A stretch of DNA of 64,000 nt from UBA6926 sp045562535 (GTDB lineage: Bacteria > Chloroflexota > Dehalococcoidia > UBA6926): positions 62,001 to 126,000 of the forward strand of contig JBJKVP010000004.1 of assembly GCA_045562535.1 (NCBI GenBank), given 5' to 3'. Positions 7,651-19,066 of the stretch are shown here, piece by piece (position 1 is the first letter of the stretch; each line of letters starts with the position of its first letter). A program made the translations under genes and the position numbers. The notes under the pieces are model-generated. The model worked only from the letters and a program-made list of their open reading frames with translations, was not told the DNA's origin and ran no database searches.

Positions 7651-8868
7651 ATGGATTTTTCATACATGAAAGTAATCCTCGTTCTATTGATTAGCGTATT
7701 TTGTATGTCAATTTACGGATGTGCTGATGTAGGACGCAATATATCTGAATCAGTGATTTCAGAACAGATAGAAAATCCGCAACAAGAATTGAATAAATTG
7801 ACAGCTGAGAACAAAGCTCTAAAACAGGAAATCAATTTATTAAAAGTTGAAATCCAAAATCAACAAAAAAATACTGACATGCTCCTTAGCGATAAAACTG
7901 AACAGTTAAAATTTGACATTGAAGACCGAAAACAATCCGCTTCAACCGAAGAGTTCACTCACAAATTCCCTGTTGATATTAGTTTGATTCTTGAAGACAG
8001 CGACGAAAACAGAGCAAAATATATGGAGTTATTCCCTTGCAAAACGGTACCATGCCTGGCCACATTTACTCATCAGAATCAAAGGCTCACTTTTTTAGCA
8101 TCTAAACATTCTAGAGACCCAAACAGTCTGAGTCATCAACTGGTGAACAGAGCATTTGAAGAATTAAACCCTGATTATTTGATAATTGAAGGTTTCTCAA
8201 TCCATGATCAAATCCCTGGCGAACAACAACTAGAAGAAGTTTGCTCCAGTGCATTAGATCAGCGCTGCGCGGAACAGGTCTACGCAATGTTAGTTTCATA
8301 CCGAAATAGCGTCCCGTTTATTGGGGGTGAACCAACAAAATATGAAAGGTACAAAAGTATCCGGCAAGCTGGTTTCGGAAATGAAGATTATTATTACTAT
8401 AAATCATTGCAGCTCATCAATGTCTTAATAAATAGGGAAACTAGATCGCCCGCAGATAATTTGGAAGAGCTTTTTTCAAAGCGCATAGAAACAACTACTC
8501 AGGACTTCATTGATTTTCAATCCAGATTTAATAGAGAGCTATCTATAGATGCAGATGCACCAATATTTAAACCGAATCCGTTCTATGACTTTATGGCACT
8601 CTACGAAACTCGCCATCAGAAAACATTTGAATGGACCAACAACATTACTCAAACTTATTACTGGAATCGACCGGATAACAAGACACTTTATGGCCAGATG
8701 GCAGCAGTAGATGTGAGAACCAGAGAAATTAACCTACTCACCGAGCAATCAAAAGCTCTAGACGTCTACGATAGTATTTTGGTGGTTTATGGGGCAGGCC
8801 ACCTATTCGTTGAAACACTACAACATAAAGAGTGGTTTAAAGGAAATGTATCTGCAGTTTATGACTAA
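7651..8868 (+). CDS. Lipoprotein with coiled coil and TraB/TIKI-like domain
   Basis: The 405-residue protein has a lipoprotein signal peptide (core VILVLLISVFCMSI, lipobox SIYGC, Cys at about 24). A coiled coil follows (about 42-85, rich in K, E, Q, L and N). The C-terminal domain (about 105-405) resembles the TraB/PrgY/TIKI/EreA superfamily: TFLASKHSRDPNS near its start, then a hydrophobic strand ending in IIEG, and VVYGAGHLF near the end. That superfamily includes metal-dependent hydrolases and proteases. The assignment rests on motif resemblance and is moderate. The gene stands alone, convergent with the small minus-strand gene that follows. Confidence 0.5.
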   Translation: MDFSYMKVILVLLISVFCMSIYGCADVGRNISESVISEQIENPQQELNKLTAENKALKQEINLLKVEIQNQQKNTDMLLSDKTEQLKFDIEDRKQSASTEEFTHKFPVDISLILEDSDENRAKYMELFPCKTVPCLATFTHQNQRLTFLASKHSRDPNSLSHQLVNRAFEELNPDYLIIEGFSIHDQIPGEQQLEEVCSSALDQRCAEQVYAMLVSYRNSVPFIGGEPTKYERYKSIRQAGFGNEDYYYYKSLQLINVLINRETRSPADNLEELFSKRIETTTQDFIDFQSRFNRELSIDADAPIFKPNPFYDFMALYETRHQKTFEWTNNITQTYYWNRPDNKTLYGQMAAVDVRTREINLLTEQSKALDVYDSILVVYGAGHLFVETLQHKEWFKGNVSAVYD

Positions 8869-8908
8869 TAAAAAATTTTCAGCCATTGGGTGAATTTCTA
8901 CATAGGGA

Positions 8909-9055
8909 TTAGATCTGTTGACTAGATATTATGCCCCGTTGTTTGTTGAAGTTTGCTTCGTCTATAACTGCAGTAGCATACCCCGCCACAAAAACGAATA
9001 CCAAAACCACAAGAATGTAAATTAATAGAAGTTGTTGTTTTGTTATAGATTCCAT
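8909..9055 (-). CDS. Small single-span membrane protein
   Basis: A 48-codon frame runs from the ATG at 9055 to TAA at 8909. The product has a short polar start (MESITKQQ), one strongly hydrophobic helix (LLLIYILVVLVFVFVAGYA) and a polar tail of about 20 residues. It lies just downstream of the initiator tRNA on the same strand and could be read from the rRNA transcript. I see no Shine-Dalgarno sequence, and low-complexity hydrophobic frames can arise by chance, so this is tentative. Confidence 0.4.
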   Translation of the reverse strand: MESITKQQLLLIYILVVLVFVFVAGYATAVIDEANFNKQRGIISSQQI

Positions 9056-9103
9056 AATAGATAATCATACAAAATTATTAACAAAAAATCGATGTTTTAG
9101 TTT

Positions 9104-9178
9104 TGGTAGCGGGGGCAGGACTCGAACCTGCGACCTTCGGGTTATGAGCCCGACGAGCTGCCACTGCTCCACCCCGCG
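9104..9178 (-). tRNA. Initiator tRNA-fMet (CAT)
   Basis: The minus strand folds into a cloverleaf with anticodon CAT. Initiator features are present: three G:C pairs next to the anticodon loop (GGGCTCATAACCC) and an unpaired 1:72 position (C opposite T) in an otherwise complete acceptor stem. The T-arm contains GGTTCGAGTCC and the 3' CCA is encoded. It lies 93 bases downstream of the 23S rRNA end, just beyond the processing stem, and is probably co-transcribed with it. Confidence 0.95.
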
Positions 9179-9203
9179 CCGGTGACGAAAAACGGATAAC
9201 TAT

Positions 9204-9230
9204 GCTGTCACCCTAACAAGTAAATAGGTC
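9204..9230 (-). other. 3' arm of the 23S rRNA processing stem
   Basis: Bases 9214-9230 are a perfect 17-base inverted complement of 12314-12330 on the other side of the 23S gene. Allowing one bulge and one mismatch, pairing extends through 9204-9212 with 12332-12340. In bacteria such stems are cut by RNase III to release pre-23S rRNA. Confidence 0.85.
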
Positions 9231-9271
9231 TAGAAGTGTAATGATCTCAAACTTACCCGATTAAAACTAAA

Positions 9272-12266
<2,995 letters not shown>

Positions 12267-12313
12267 ATTTTTTATCGGTTAAAATTGTTTTAAGATCGCG
12301 ATCAGAACACTCT

Positions 12314-12340
12314 GACCTATTTACTTGTTAAGGTGTCAGC
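12314..12340 (-). other. 5' arm of the 23S rRNA processing stem
   Basis: This is the upstream partner of 9204-9230: 17 perfectly complementary bases (12314-12330) plus a further 9-base block with one mismatch (12332-12340). It lies between the promoter at 12374-12403 and the 23S 5' end, as expected for an RNase III site in the precursor. Confidence 0.85.
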
Positions 12341-12373
12341 CGGACACACGATAGGTTGACCGGCAATCAGAGA

Positions 12374-12403
12374 ATTATATGGTTTTATGTCTGCCAATGT
12401 CAA
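12374..12403 (-). promoter_or_regulatory. rRNA promoter for the stand-alone 23S gene
   Basis: On the minus strand a perfect TTGACA (12398-12403) and a perfect TATAAT (12374-12379) lie 18 bases apart, about 110 bases upstream of the mature 23S end and outside the processing stem. A perfect consensus here shows that the 23S unit is transcribed on its own rather than from a distant 16S promoter. Confidence 0.8.
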
Positions 12404-12502
12404 GAGATTTACACTTGAATTAGGCTCTATTTCAGTAGAGCGTCTTCACAAAACAAAGAAGTGATTTTTCTGTCGAGTTCAAACTAAAATTTAGTTCGAT
12501 AA

Positions 12503-13591
12503 TTAAATTTTTTCATTTACAGCTAATAGATCTCTACAAAAAGATGCAGCTTCTACTAATTCATTTATTATTATATGCTCCCTGACCGTATGAGCTCCAT
12601 GATCAGCCACTCCCAAAACAACCGCATTTATACCATTGGATCGGAAGACGTTAGCATCCGTGCCACCACCGGATAAAATCAATTCAGGATCCATTTTTGA
12701 CCGTATCAGTTGATCTATTACATCTTTCACAACGGGCTCTTGGGGATCTATCTTATAAGATTCAAATTCCGTGTTGAATGTTTCCGTGATCACCGCATCT
12801 GAGTATCTATTACGCGTATCTTGCAAAATGTTTAATAAATATGACTTAACTTTATCTAATGCCTCTTTATCATGACTTCGGATTTCTCCCGAAAAAGATG
12901 CGTTTTCAGGTACTGCGTTCCTTACAGAGCCTCCGGCAATACTCCCAATATTCATAGTGGTTTGCTCATCTAGTCGCCCTAGTTGAAGTTGTACAATAAT
13001 GTCTGCTGCCATTTTTATAGCTGATATTCCATTCTCTGGCTCTACACCAGCGTGCGCCGCTCGTCCCTTGATATCAATATCAAAGGCTAAATAAGTAGGG
13101 CTGCCAGATGTTATTTGGTTAACTCGTCCTTCTCCGTCAAATACAATGGCTTCTTTAGCTTTTAACAAAGAGAAATCTAATTCTTTACATCCTAATAAAC
13201 CTAGTTCTTCCTCTCGAGAAAAAACAACTTCAATCGATCTACGCTCCAAACCTTCATCAGATAAAGACTCAATTGCTTCTAGTATTATTGAAATTCCTGC
13301 TTTGCAATCACCTCCGAGTATTGTTGTCCCATCTGTATAAATTCGTTCAGAATCTACAAGTGGCTTTATGCCTCTACCAGGTTCAACGGTATCCATGTGG
13401 GCAGATAGGAGGATTGGAGAATCTCCTCCGTCTGTCGCTAAAACATTTCCATATGAATCTTGTTGAACCGACAGCCCCAAGTTCTTAAGTTTTTCCATAA
13501 GGAAATCTGCTACTTCTTTTTCATCACTCGACGGACTGTCTATAGAAGCCAAATCGCAAAAAGAATTCACTAACCTATCTTTGTTAATCAT
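12503..13591 (-). CDS. M20 family metallopeptidase (PepT-like)
   Basis: The protein of 362 residues has the M20 di-zinc peptidase signatures: SAHMDTVEPG (metal ligand His and catalytic Asp), GGDCKAGI (bridging Asp), SREEELGLLG (catalytic Glu pair) and a late GAHTVREHI His. The dimerisation domain lies between about 175 and 285. The arrangement fits the tripeptidase T-like subgroup; a cytosolic role in peptide or acyl-amino-acid hydrolysis is likely. I start at the ATG at 13591 (GGGGG about 7 bases upstream); in-frame TTG codons at 13603 and 13594 are alternatives. It is followed by the rRNA promoter on the same strand. Confidence 0.82.
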   Translation of the reverse strand: MINKDRLVNSFCDLASIDSPSSDEKEVADFLMEKLKNLGLSVQQDSYGNVLATDGGDSPILLSAHMDTVEPGRGIKPLVDSERIYTDGTTILGGDCKAGISIILEAIESLSDEGLERRSIEVVFSREEELGLLGCKELDFSLLKAKEAIVFDGEGRVNQITSGSPTYLAFDIDIKGRAAHAGVEPENGISAIKMAADIIVQLQLGRLDEQTTMNIGSIAGGSVRNAVPENASFSGEIRSHDKEALDKVKSYLLNILQDTRNRYSDAVITETFNTEFESYKIDPQEPVVKDVIDQLIRSKMDPELILSGGGTDANVFRSNGINAVVLGVADHGAHTVREHIIINELVEAASFCRDLLAVNEKI

Positions 13592-13638
13592 CAATGCCCC
13601 CAAATTCCGTGCAAAATTTAGATGTTAAACGAATTGTA

Positions 13639-14691
13639 TTAGGTTATCATCATCGCGTCACCAAAAGAGTAAAATCGATAATTATTTGTAATCGCTTCTT
13701 CGTATATTTTTTTCGTAAAAGAAAGTCCGGCAAAAGCAGAAACCAGCATAATTAAGGTTGATTTAGGTAAGTGAAAATTTGTAATTAAACCATCAGTGAT
13801 TTTAAAAGGGAATCCAGGCGTAATAAATAAATCTGTTTCAGCATCGTGCACTGAATTTAATTTTAAATTACCCAAGGAATCAAAATTCGACGAAACTAAT
13901 GCCAGCGACTCAATCGAGCGTACGGACGTAGTCCCTACACACACCACTCTTTTACCTAAAGCTTTCGCTTTATTTATATTTTCCGTAACGGCTGAAGGAA
14001 CACTGTATTTTTCTGTAGACATAACGTGTTTAGAAACATCGTTTTCGGTCACTGGAACAAACGTACCAGCTCCTATTTGAAGGTTTATTTTCTGTACAAT
14101 TACGCCTTTCTTTCGAATCGAATCAATAAGGTCATCTGTAAAATGAAGGCCTGCCGTAGGGGCCGCAACACTACCAGGTACTGCTGCAAAAACGGTTTGG
14201 TATTTGTCAGAACTTGAAGAGCTGTGTTTGATATAAGGGGGGAAGGCAATTTCTGCAACCGAACTCAGATCAAAATTTTCAGATAATTTAACCTTTCTTT
14301 TTCCAAGTTCAAGGCTGTCCAAAACAGTCAAGTGATTACCAGGGTGTTTTGGAAAAATAACAACACTACCAATAGGAAGTCTCCGAGAGGGTTTTACCAA
14401 TGCTTCCCATTCAGATGGATTGGACTGATCAATTATTTTTAGTAACAGAATCTCTGCTTTTCCACCAGTATTTTCTTTCTCTCCTATCATTCTAGACCCA
14501 ACAACTTTAGTTTCATTAATTAGTAAAACGTCCCCCTGATCCAAATGGTCGGGCAAATCGTAAAAATGTTTGTGCTCGATTCGATTGTTTTCACGATTGA
14601 CGATCATCAACCTTGAATGATCCCGAGGTTCAACGGGATTTTGAGCAATTAACGAATTTGGCAAATTGTAATCAAATGTAGATAAGTCCAT
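13639..14691 (-). CDS. queA: S-adenosylmethionine:tRNA ribosyltransferase-isomerase
   Basis: The product (350 residues, normal length) transfers and isomerises the ribose of SAM to preQ1-tRNA to make epoxyqueuosine in the wobble position of GUN-anticodon tRNAs, such as the tRNA-Tyr (GTA) in this window. Family motifs are present: MDLSTFDYNLPNSLIAQNP at the start, RDHSRLM, VAAPTAGLHFT, INLQIGAGTFVPV and LPKSTLIMLVSAFAG. No other queuosine gene is nearby. It starts at an ATG at 14691. Confidence 0.95.
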   Translation of the reverse strand: MDLSTFDYNLPNSLIAQNPVEPRDHSRLMIVNRENNRIEHKHFYDLPDHLDQGDVLLINETKVVGSRMIGEKENTGGKAEILLLKIIDQSNPSEWEALVKPSRRLPIGSVVIFPKHPGNHLTVLDSLELGKRKVKLSENFDLSSVAEIAFPPYIKHSSSSSDKYQTVFAAVPGSVAAPTAGLHFTDDLIDSIRKKGVIVQKINLQIGAGTFVPVTENDVSKHVMSTEKYSVPSAVTENINKAKALGKRVVCVGTTSVRSIESLALVSSNFDSLGNLKLNSVHDAETDLFITPGFPFKITDGLITNFHLPKSTLIMLVSAFAGLSFTKKIYEEAITNNYRFYSFGDAMMIT

Positions 14692-14747
14692 ACGATGATT
14701 ATAGGTAAAATTATCAGTGGTTCAAAGAACTTAGGTCAATAACTGTG

Positions 14748-15149
14748 TTAGTTAACAACCAGTTTACCCACCATTCCAGCTTCTTTGTGACCAGGTATGC
14801 TACAAATAAAATCGTAAGAGCCGGCGATTGACGGAGCAACAAAAGTTATCTCTCCACTATTGCCAGAGTTGGTAGTCTGAATAACAACTTCTAGATCAGG
14901 AATTTCAAAATCATGGGCAATGGTTCCATTATTCTCGAAAACTAATTTGACTGTTTCGCTAACGTTTACGTTAATCGTTTCGGGATCAAAAGAAAATTCC
15001 TCTCCATCAATACCCGATGTGATTCTTATTTCATTTGGGTCAACGACATTAGAACTTGAATCTGAACCACCACAAGCAGTAATCATCGCAATAGATAATA
15101 TTAAACACAAACCAAAACTAATTAATTTAAAACTAATATTCTGAAACAA
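14748..15149 (-). CDS. Cupredoxin-domain lipoprotein
   Basis: The 133-residue protein starts at TTG with AAGGTG 5 bases upstream. The signal peptide ends in a lipobox-like MITAC followed by GGSDSSS, so it is probably a lipoprotein. A single plastocyanin-like domain follows with the type 1 copper ligand pattern: His in AHDFEIP, then Cys, His and Met in FICSIPGHKEAGM. It probably carries electrons or copper on the outer face of the membrane. No oxidase or copper operon partner lies next to it. Confidence 0.85.
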   Translation of the reverse strand: MFQNISFKLISFGLCLILSIAMITACGGSDSSSNVVDPNEIRITSGIDGEEFSFDPETINVNVSETVKLVFENNGTIAHDFEIPDLEVVIQTTNSGNSGEITFVAPSIAGSYDFICSIPGHKEAGMVGKLVVN

Positions 15150-15225
15150 AATTACACCTTCTAAAAAGTAATTATTTAGCCAAATAAAACGGCCTGGAAC
15201 AGTCTATTACTACTAACTTTCGATG

Positions 15226-15444
15226 TCAATTAGATGTTCTCATAACCCAGACTTTAAAAACCATTTCCTCAGCAGATTCTGACTCTAGAACCCAATCAAC
15301 TATCCTCCAATGTGGAGGTGAAAATTTGAGATAAACATTATCGCCTAATCTAGGTTCAATCTTTGATTCAAAAGATAGTTTTTCAGCAAAAGTATCGCTA
15401 CCCTTCCGCCAAACATTCCAAACACATGTAATTTGAGATGACAT
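15226..15444 (-). CDS. Small Trp-rich protein of unknown function
   Basis: I choose the ATG at 15444 (AGGGG 7 bases upstream) over a GTG at 15462; the product is 72 residues. It has no signal peptide or membrane segment. Several Trp, Lys and charged residues alternate with beta-prone segments (VYLKFSPPHWRIVDWVLE, VFKVWVMR), suggesting a small beta fold. I do not recognise the family. It lies just downstream of folD on the same strand. Confidence 0.55.
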   Translation of the reverse strand: MSSQITCVWNVWRKGSDTFAEKLSFESKIEPRLGDNVYLKFSPPHWRIVDWVLESESAEEMVFKVWVMRTSN

Positions 15445-15473
15445 ATTAAAACCCCTATGCACTAATGTGAGTC

Positions 15474-16352
15474 TTATTCATGTAAATGAGCTGCCTGCAC
15501 CGTATTTTTCAGTAACATAGCAACAGTCATAGGTCCCACGCCTCCAGGTACTGGGGTAATAGCGCTCGCTACTTCTATGACTTCATTAAAGTTCACATCA
15601 CCCACCAAACGGTATCCTTTAGGCGATTCGGAATCATCCACTCTATTAATCCCTATATCAATCACTACTGCTCCTTTTTTTACCATTCTACCCGTGATTA
15701 CCTCAGGAGACCCAACTGCCACAATCAAAATATCTGCCTCAACAGTATGCTTTATTATATCAGGATCAAAAGTATGACATATTGTTACCGTTGGATATTC
15801 AGACGAGCCTTTCTGCATCCAAGCTATAGCAATAGGTTTTCCAACAATATTACTTCTGCCAATAATAACCGCATGCTTCCCTCCGAGCTGTATATCTTCC
15901 CGATTAAATAGCTCTATAACTCCAGCAGGGGTAGCAGGTATGAATTGCGAATCACCTATTGCTAAATGACCTATATTGTTAGGATGAAAACCGTCTACAT
16001 CTTTAACGGGAACCACAGCTTCAATTACTGCAGACTCCCTAATATGCGGAGGCAAAGGCAATTGGACTAATATCCCGTGAATCTTTTTATTATTATTTAG
16101 CGAATCAATTAAATTAAGTAATGTTTCCTCGGAAATTTCGTTGCCGAATCGGTGGATTTCCGTATATATACCTACTTCTTTACAGGCACGCTCTTTATTA
16201 GAGACATAAACTTTAGAAGCCGGATCGTCTCCTACAAGTATTGCTGCAAGACCTGGGTTAATACCGGACTCTTTTAGCTGTAAAACCTCTTGTTTGACCT
16301 CTTGCCGTATTTCAGCCGCAATACGACGTCCATCAATTATTTTTGCGCTCAC
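15474..16352 (-). CDS. folD: Bifunctional methylenetetrahydrofolate dehydrogenase/cyclohydrolase
   Basis: FolD interconverts 5,10-methylene-, methenyl- and 10-formyl-tetrahydrofolate with NADP. Visible motifs are AKIIDGRRIA at the start, YVSNKERACKEVGI (catalytic Lys), ILVQLPLPPH, KDVDGFHPNNIG, VIGRSNIVGKP (dinucleotide-binding loop) and TPVPGGVGPMTVAMLL. Length (292) is normal. The start is uncertain: GTG at 16352 lies very close to GGAG, and a TTG at 16370 would add six residues. It diverges from acpS. Confidence 0.95.
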   Translation of the reverse strand: MSAKIIDGRRIAAEIRQEVKQEVLQLKESGINPGLAAILVGDDPASKVYVSNKERACKEVGIYTEIHRFGNEISEETLLNLIDSLNNNKKIHGILVQLPLPPHIRESAVIEAVVPVKDVDGFHPNNIGHLAIGDSQFIPATPAGVIELFNREDIQLGGKHAVIIGRSNIVGKPIAIAWMQKGSSEYPTVTICHTFDPDIIKHTVEADILIVAVGSPEVITGRMVKKGAVVIDIGINRVDDSESPKGYRLVGDVNFNEVIEVASAITPVPGGVGPMTVAMLLKNTVQAAHLHE

Positions 16353-16465
16353 ATCTCTCCGAATAATCAAATTTAATTTTTGCTATATTGTAACATCTGA
16401 GAATAATTTATAGTTACTAGCAAGAAGTTATTAAAATCAATATTGGTTATAGGAGGTTATTAAAT

Positions 16466-16837
16466 ATGCTAACAACTGGGGTAGACATGGTAGAAGTATG
16501 GAGAATTCGTGAACTTAGAGAGAAATTCGGTGATCGATTCATAAATCGAATATATACTGAAAATGAGCAACGAACTTCTCGTATGAGAGATCCCGAATTA
16601 GCAGCTAGATTTGCTAGTAAAGAAGCAGTGATGAAATTACTAGGTACTGGCGTAAGAGGAGTCGGGTGGAAAGATATTGAAATATTGCCCAGGAAAGGGG
16701 GTAAACCAGAGGTGCATCTCCATGGAAGAGCACTTAACGTTGCAAACCGCATAGGACTGACAGATATAGCAATAAGCCAAACTCATTCCATAGAATATGC
16801 CATATCAGTTGCTGTAGGAGATGCTGACCAACCGTAG
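16466..16837 (+). CDS. acpS: Holo-[acyl-carrier-protein] synthase
   Basis: AcpS attaches 4'-phosphopantetheine from CoA to acyl carrier protein. The 123-residue protein has the family motifs GVDMVEVWRI (Mg-binding Asp), FASKEAVMKLLGTG, WKDIEI and SQTHSIEYAISVA. A strong ribosome site (AGGAGG) lies 8 bases before the ATG. It is followed within 25 bases by nnr, a common pairing. CoA needed for the reaction is made by coaX and coaBC further along. Confidence 0.95.
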   Translation: MLTTGVDMVEVWRIRELREKFGDRFINRIYTENEQRTSRMRDPELAARFASKEAVMKLLGTGVRGVGWKDIEILPRKGGKPEVHLHGRALNVANRIGLTDIAISQTHSIEYAISVAVGDADQP

Positions 16838-16860
16838 ATTTGGTACCTAAAGTTATTATC

Positions 16861-18504
16861 ATGAAAATTGTTAGCGCTAGAGAAATGAACGCGGTAGAAC
16901 AAGAAGTGATGCGCTCAGGGACTTCGGAAAACACTTTGATCGCAAACGCAGCAAAGTCGATAAGTAATATTGTCAAAACAAGGCTAGGCAGCGTCATTGG
17001 CAAAAACATACTCGTATTAGCCGGACCAGGGAACAACGGTAAGGATGCGTTAGCATCAAGTCTTATACTCGCAAAATGGGGAGCTAATATAACAGTTCAC
17101 ATTGCTGGAAACGATCAATCATCCAATATTTTTGCTGAGTCTATACAGTCTTCAGGTAACATTGTGGTCAGTTCTCAAAAAATATTTCTAGATTTTTTGG
17201 ACACTATTGAAAATTCAACTGAACAATATTTATTATTGGACGGTTTATTTGGAACCGGATATCAAAAACGGCCCCAATCTATAATGTCTCAACTTACAAG
17301 TAAATTGAATAAGTCTACGGGTAAAAATAATGCTTCGATTCAGGTTTTAGCTATCGATATTCCTTCCGGAATGAACTCTGATGATGGCTCAGGAGACGAA
17401 GATATTTTGAAAGCAGACTTTACGGTCGCTATAGGAGCTATCAAAAAAGGACTGTTAACATCTCAAGGTTTAGAAAAATGCGGAAAAATTATAGTTGCGC
17501 CGATAGGCATACCGGAAGAAAGTTTTCCAATATCATCCCCTGAAGTATTAGAACTATCAAAAGTTTCTAAAATGCTTTCTCTTAGACCACTAGACGGTCA
17601 CAAAGGTACATTTGGTAAAGCATCAATCATTGGAGGATCACCCACGTATATTGGCGCCCCTTTTATGGCCGCAAGGTCAGCAATACGATCAGGGGCTGGC
17701 CTAGTATCTTTAGTGACTCCTGGGAATTTGGGAGCCGAAACAGCTGAATATTTACCTGAAGCCATCCACGAGTCACTTCCAACTAACCCGAGCAATAAAT
17801 CATTTGATCAAGTCTCTGCCAATGCATTTCTAGAACGCGATTTTAATAATGCTACACTTATCGGTCCTGGGATTGGTTTAGCTAAATATACCGTGGAATT
17901 TATCCACCAAATCATTAAATCTTCTGGTAAAAAGGGAACAGCTTCCCGTTCAAAACAGATAGTTATAGATGCAGATGGGATTACCGCCATATCATCTCTC
18001 AAAGAATGGTGGGATCAAAACAACAATATCTCCGTTATTACTCCGCATCCCGGAGAAATGGCAACTCTATCAAACATACCCACAGAATCTATACAGCAAA
18101 ACCGTTTAGATACAGTTTATGAGAAATCTCTGCAATGGGGAGTTGTGGTAGTGCTAAAAGGAGCGTTAACAGCCGTTGGAAATCCTTATGGGGATATATC
18201 GGTTAACCCTCTAGCTTGGCCAGGATTAGCATCTGCAGGTACTGGTGACGTTCTTTCAGGACTGATAACCGGCTTGCTCGCTCAGGGACATGAACCGTAC
18301 TCTGCGGCACAAATAGGGGTATACACACATGGAATATCTAGCATTTTAGCAGCGGAACACCTCGCTGCCGAAGATCGGGGTATCTTGGCTACCGACGTGG
18401 CCGACAACATACCAAAAGCAATTAATATAATGTTAAGTGGCAAAATGGAAAAGTATTTAGTAAATCAATTAACAATCGTCACCGAGTCAGTTTACTTATC
18501 ATAA
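16861..18504 (+). CDS. nnr: Bifunctional NAD(P)H-hydrate epimerase/dehydratase
   Basis: Nnr repairs hydrated NAD(P)H. The N-terminal YjeF epimerase domain (about residues 1-215) has GPGNNGKDALASSL and DGLFGTGY. The C-terminal ADP-dependent dehydratase domain (about 230-510) has GKASIIGGSPTYIGAP, ARSAIRSGAGLV, TPHPGEMATL, VLKGALTAVG and the catalytic ASAGTGDVLSGLITG. I start at the ATG at 16861 (547 residues); a TTG at 16840 is the longer alternative. There is no strong ribosome site, so it may be translated by coupling with acpS. Confidence 0.93.
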   Translation: MKIVSAREMNAVEQEVMRSGTSENTLIANAAKSISNIVKTRLGSVIGKNILVLAGPGNNGKDALASSLILAKWGANITVHIAGNDQSSNIFAESIQSSGNIVVSSQKIFLDFLDTIENSTEQYLLLDGLFGTGYQKRPQSIMSQLTSKLNKSTGKNNASIQVLAIDIPSGMNSDDGSGDEDILKADFTVAIGAIKKGLLTSQGLEKCGKIIVAPIGIPEESFPISSPEVLELSKVSKMLSLRPLDGHKGTFGKASIIGGSPTYIGAPFMAARSAIRSGAGLVSLVTPGNLGAETAEYLPEAIHESLPTNPSNKSFDQVSANAFLERDFNNATLIGPGIGLAKYTVEFIHQIIKSSGKKGTASRSKQIVIDADGITAISSLKEWWDQNNNISVITPHPGEMATLSNIPTESIQQNRLDTVYEKSLQWGVVVVLKGALTAVGNPYGDISVNPLAWPGLASAGTGDVLSGLITGLLAQGHEPYSAAQIGVYTHGISSILAAEHLAAEDRGILATDVADNIPKAINIMLSGKMEKYLVNQLTIVTESVYLS

Positions 18505-18515
18505 ACCCCATCATA

Positions 18516-19031
18516 TTATTTGAGCCCTCTAATGAGTGCTACACCTAGTAGTAAAGTAATCACTCCAGCACCCCTTATTATGTCCACTCGGTGTATTGGT
18601 AAACCAAATGCTCCAAGATGATCCAGTAGTACTGAACCAATAACTTGTCCAGCTATAGTTGCTGTTACAAACAACCCAATACCTATTTTAGGGCCTAAGT
18701 AACCAGCACCAACTAGCAAAGGGATAGCAAATAAACCAGTAATAAAATAGTAGAAAGGCAACCCTCGAAGAACCAAGAGTAAGCTCGCAGCGGCGACGAT
18801 GGAGATCCCTGCAACCAAAAGGATCCTGTTGAATGGCGAAGGAATCACTAATACCCCATTGAATGCACGATATGCCATCAAAGCAGCTACTCCCATAACT
18901 GTAGCCATCAAAGATAACCATGTTGCCTCAAGAGGGCCTCTGATTCGGCTCATCGCCGAAATCATTGTAACTTGTACCGCCATGCCAGACCCTATCAATA
19001 TACTAAATACAATGTACAGTATTTGATTCAT
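18516..19031 (-). CDS. YdcZ-family (DUF606) membrane protein, DMT superfamily
   Basis: The 171-residue, highly hydrophobic protein has five probable helices. It contains the family pattern GSGMAVQ near the N-terminus, GPLEATWLSLM, and a later TATIAGQVIGSVLLDHLGAFG. DUF606 proteins are half-size members of the drug/metabolite transporter superfamily and often work in pairs; only one copy is present here. The substrate is unknown. It converges with nnr. Confidence 0.75.
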   Translation of the reverse strand: MNQILYIVFSILIGSGMAVQVTMISAMSRIRGPLEATWLSLMATVMGVAALMAYRAFNGVLVIPSPFNRILLVAGISIVAAASLLLVLRGLPFYYFITGLFAIPLLVGAGYLGPKIGIGLFVTATIAGQVIGSVLLDHLGAFGLPIHRVDIIRGAGVITLLLGVALIRGLK

Positions 19032-19066
19032 TGGTTAACTCTGCTTACTTTGGCCAATAGTGCTCA

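Noticed and set aside
9179..9271. 5S rRNA between 23S and tRNA-fMet
   Set aside because: The 93 bases there are the processing stem and spacer and show no 5S sequence.
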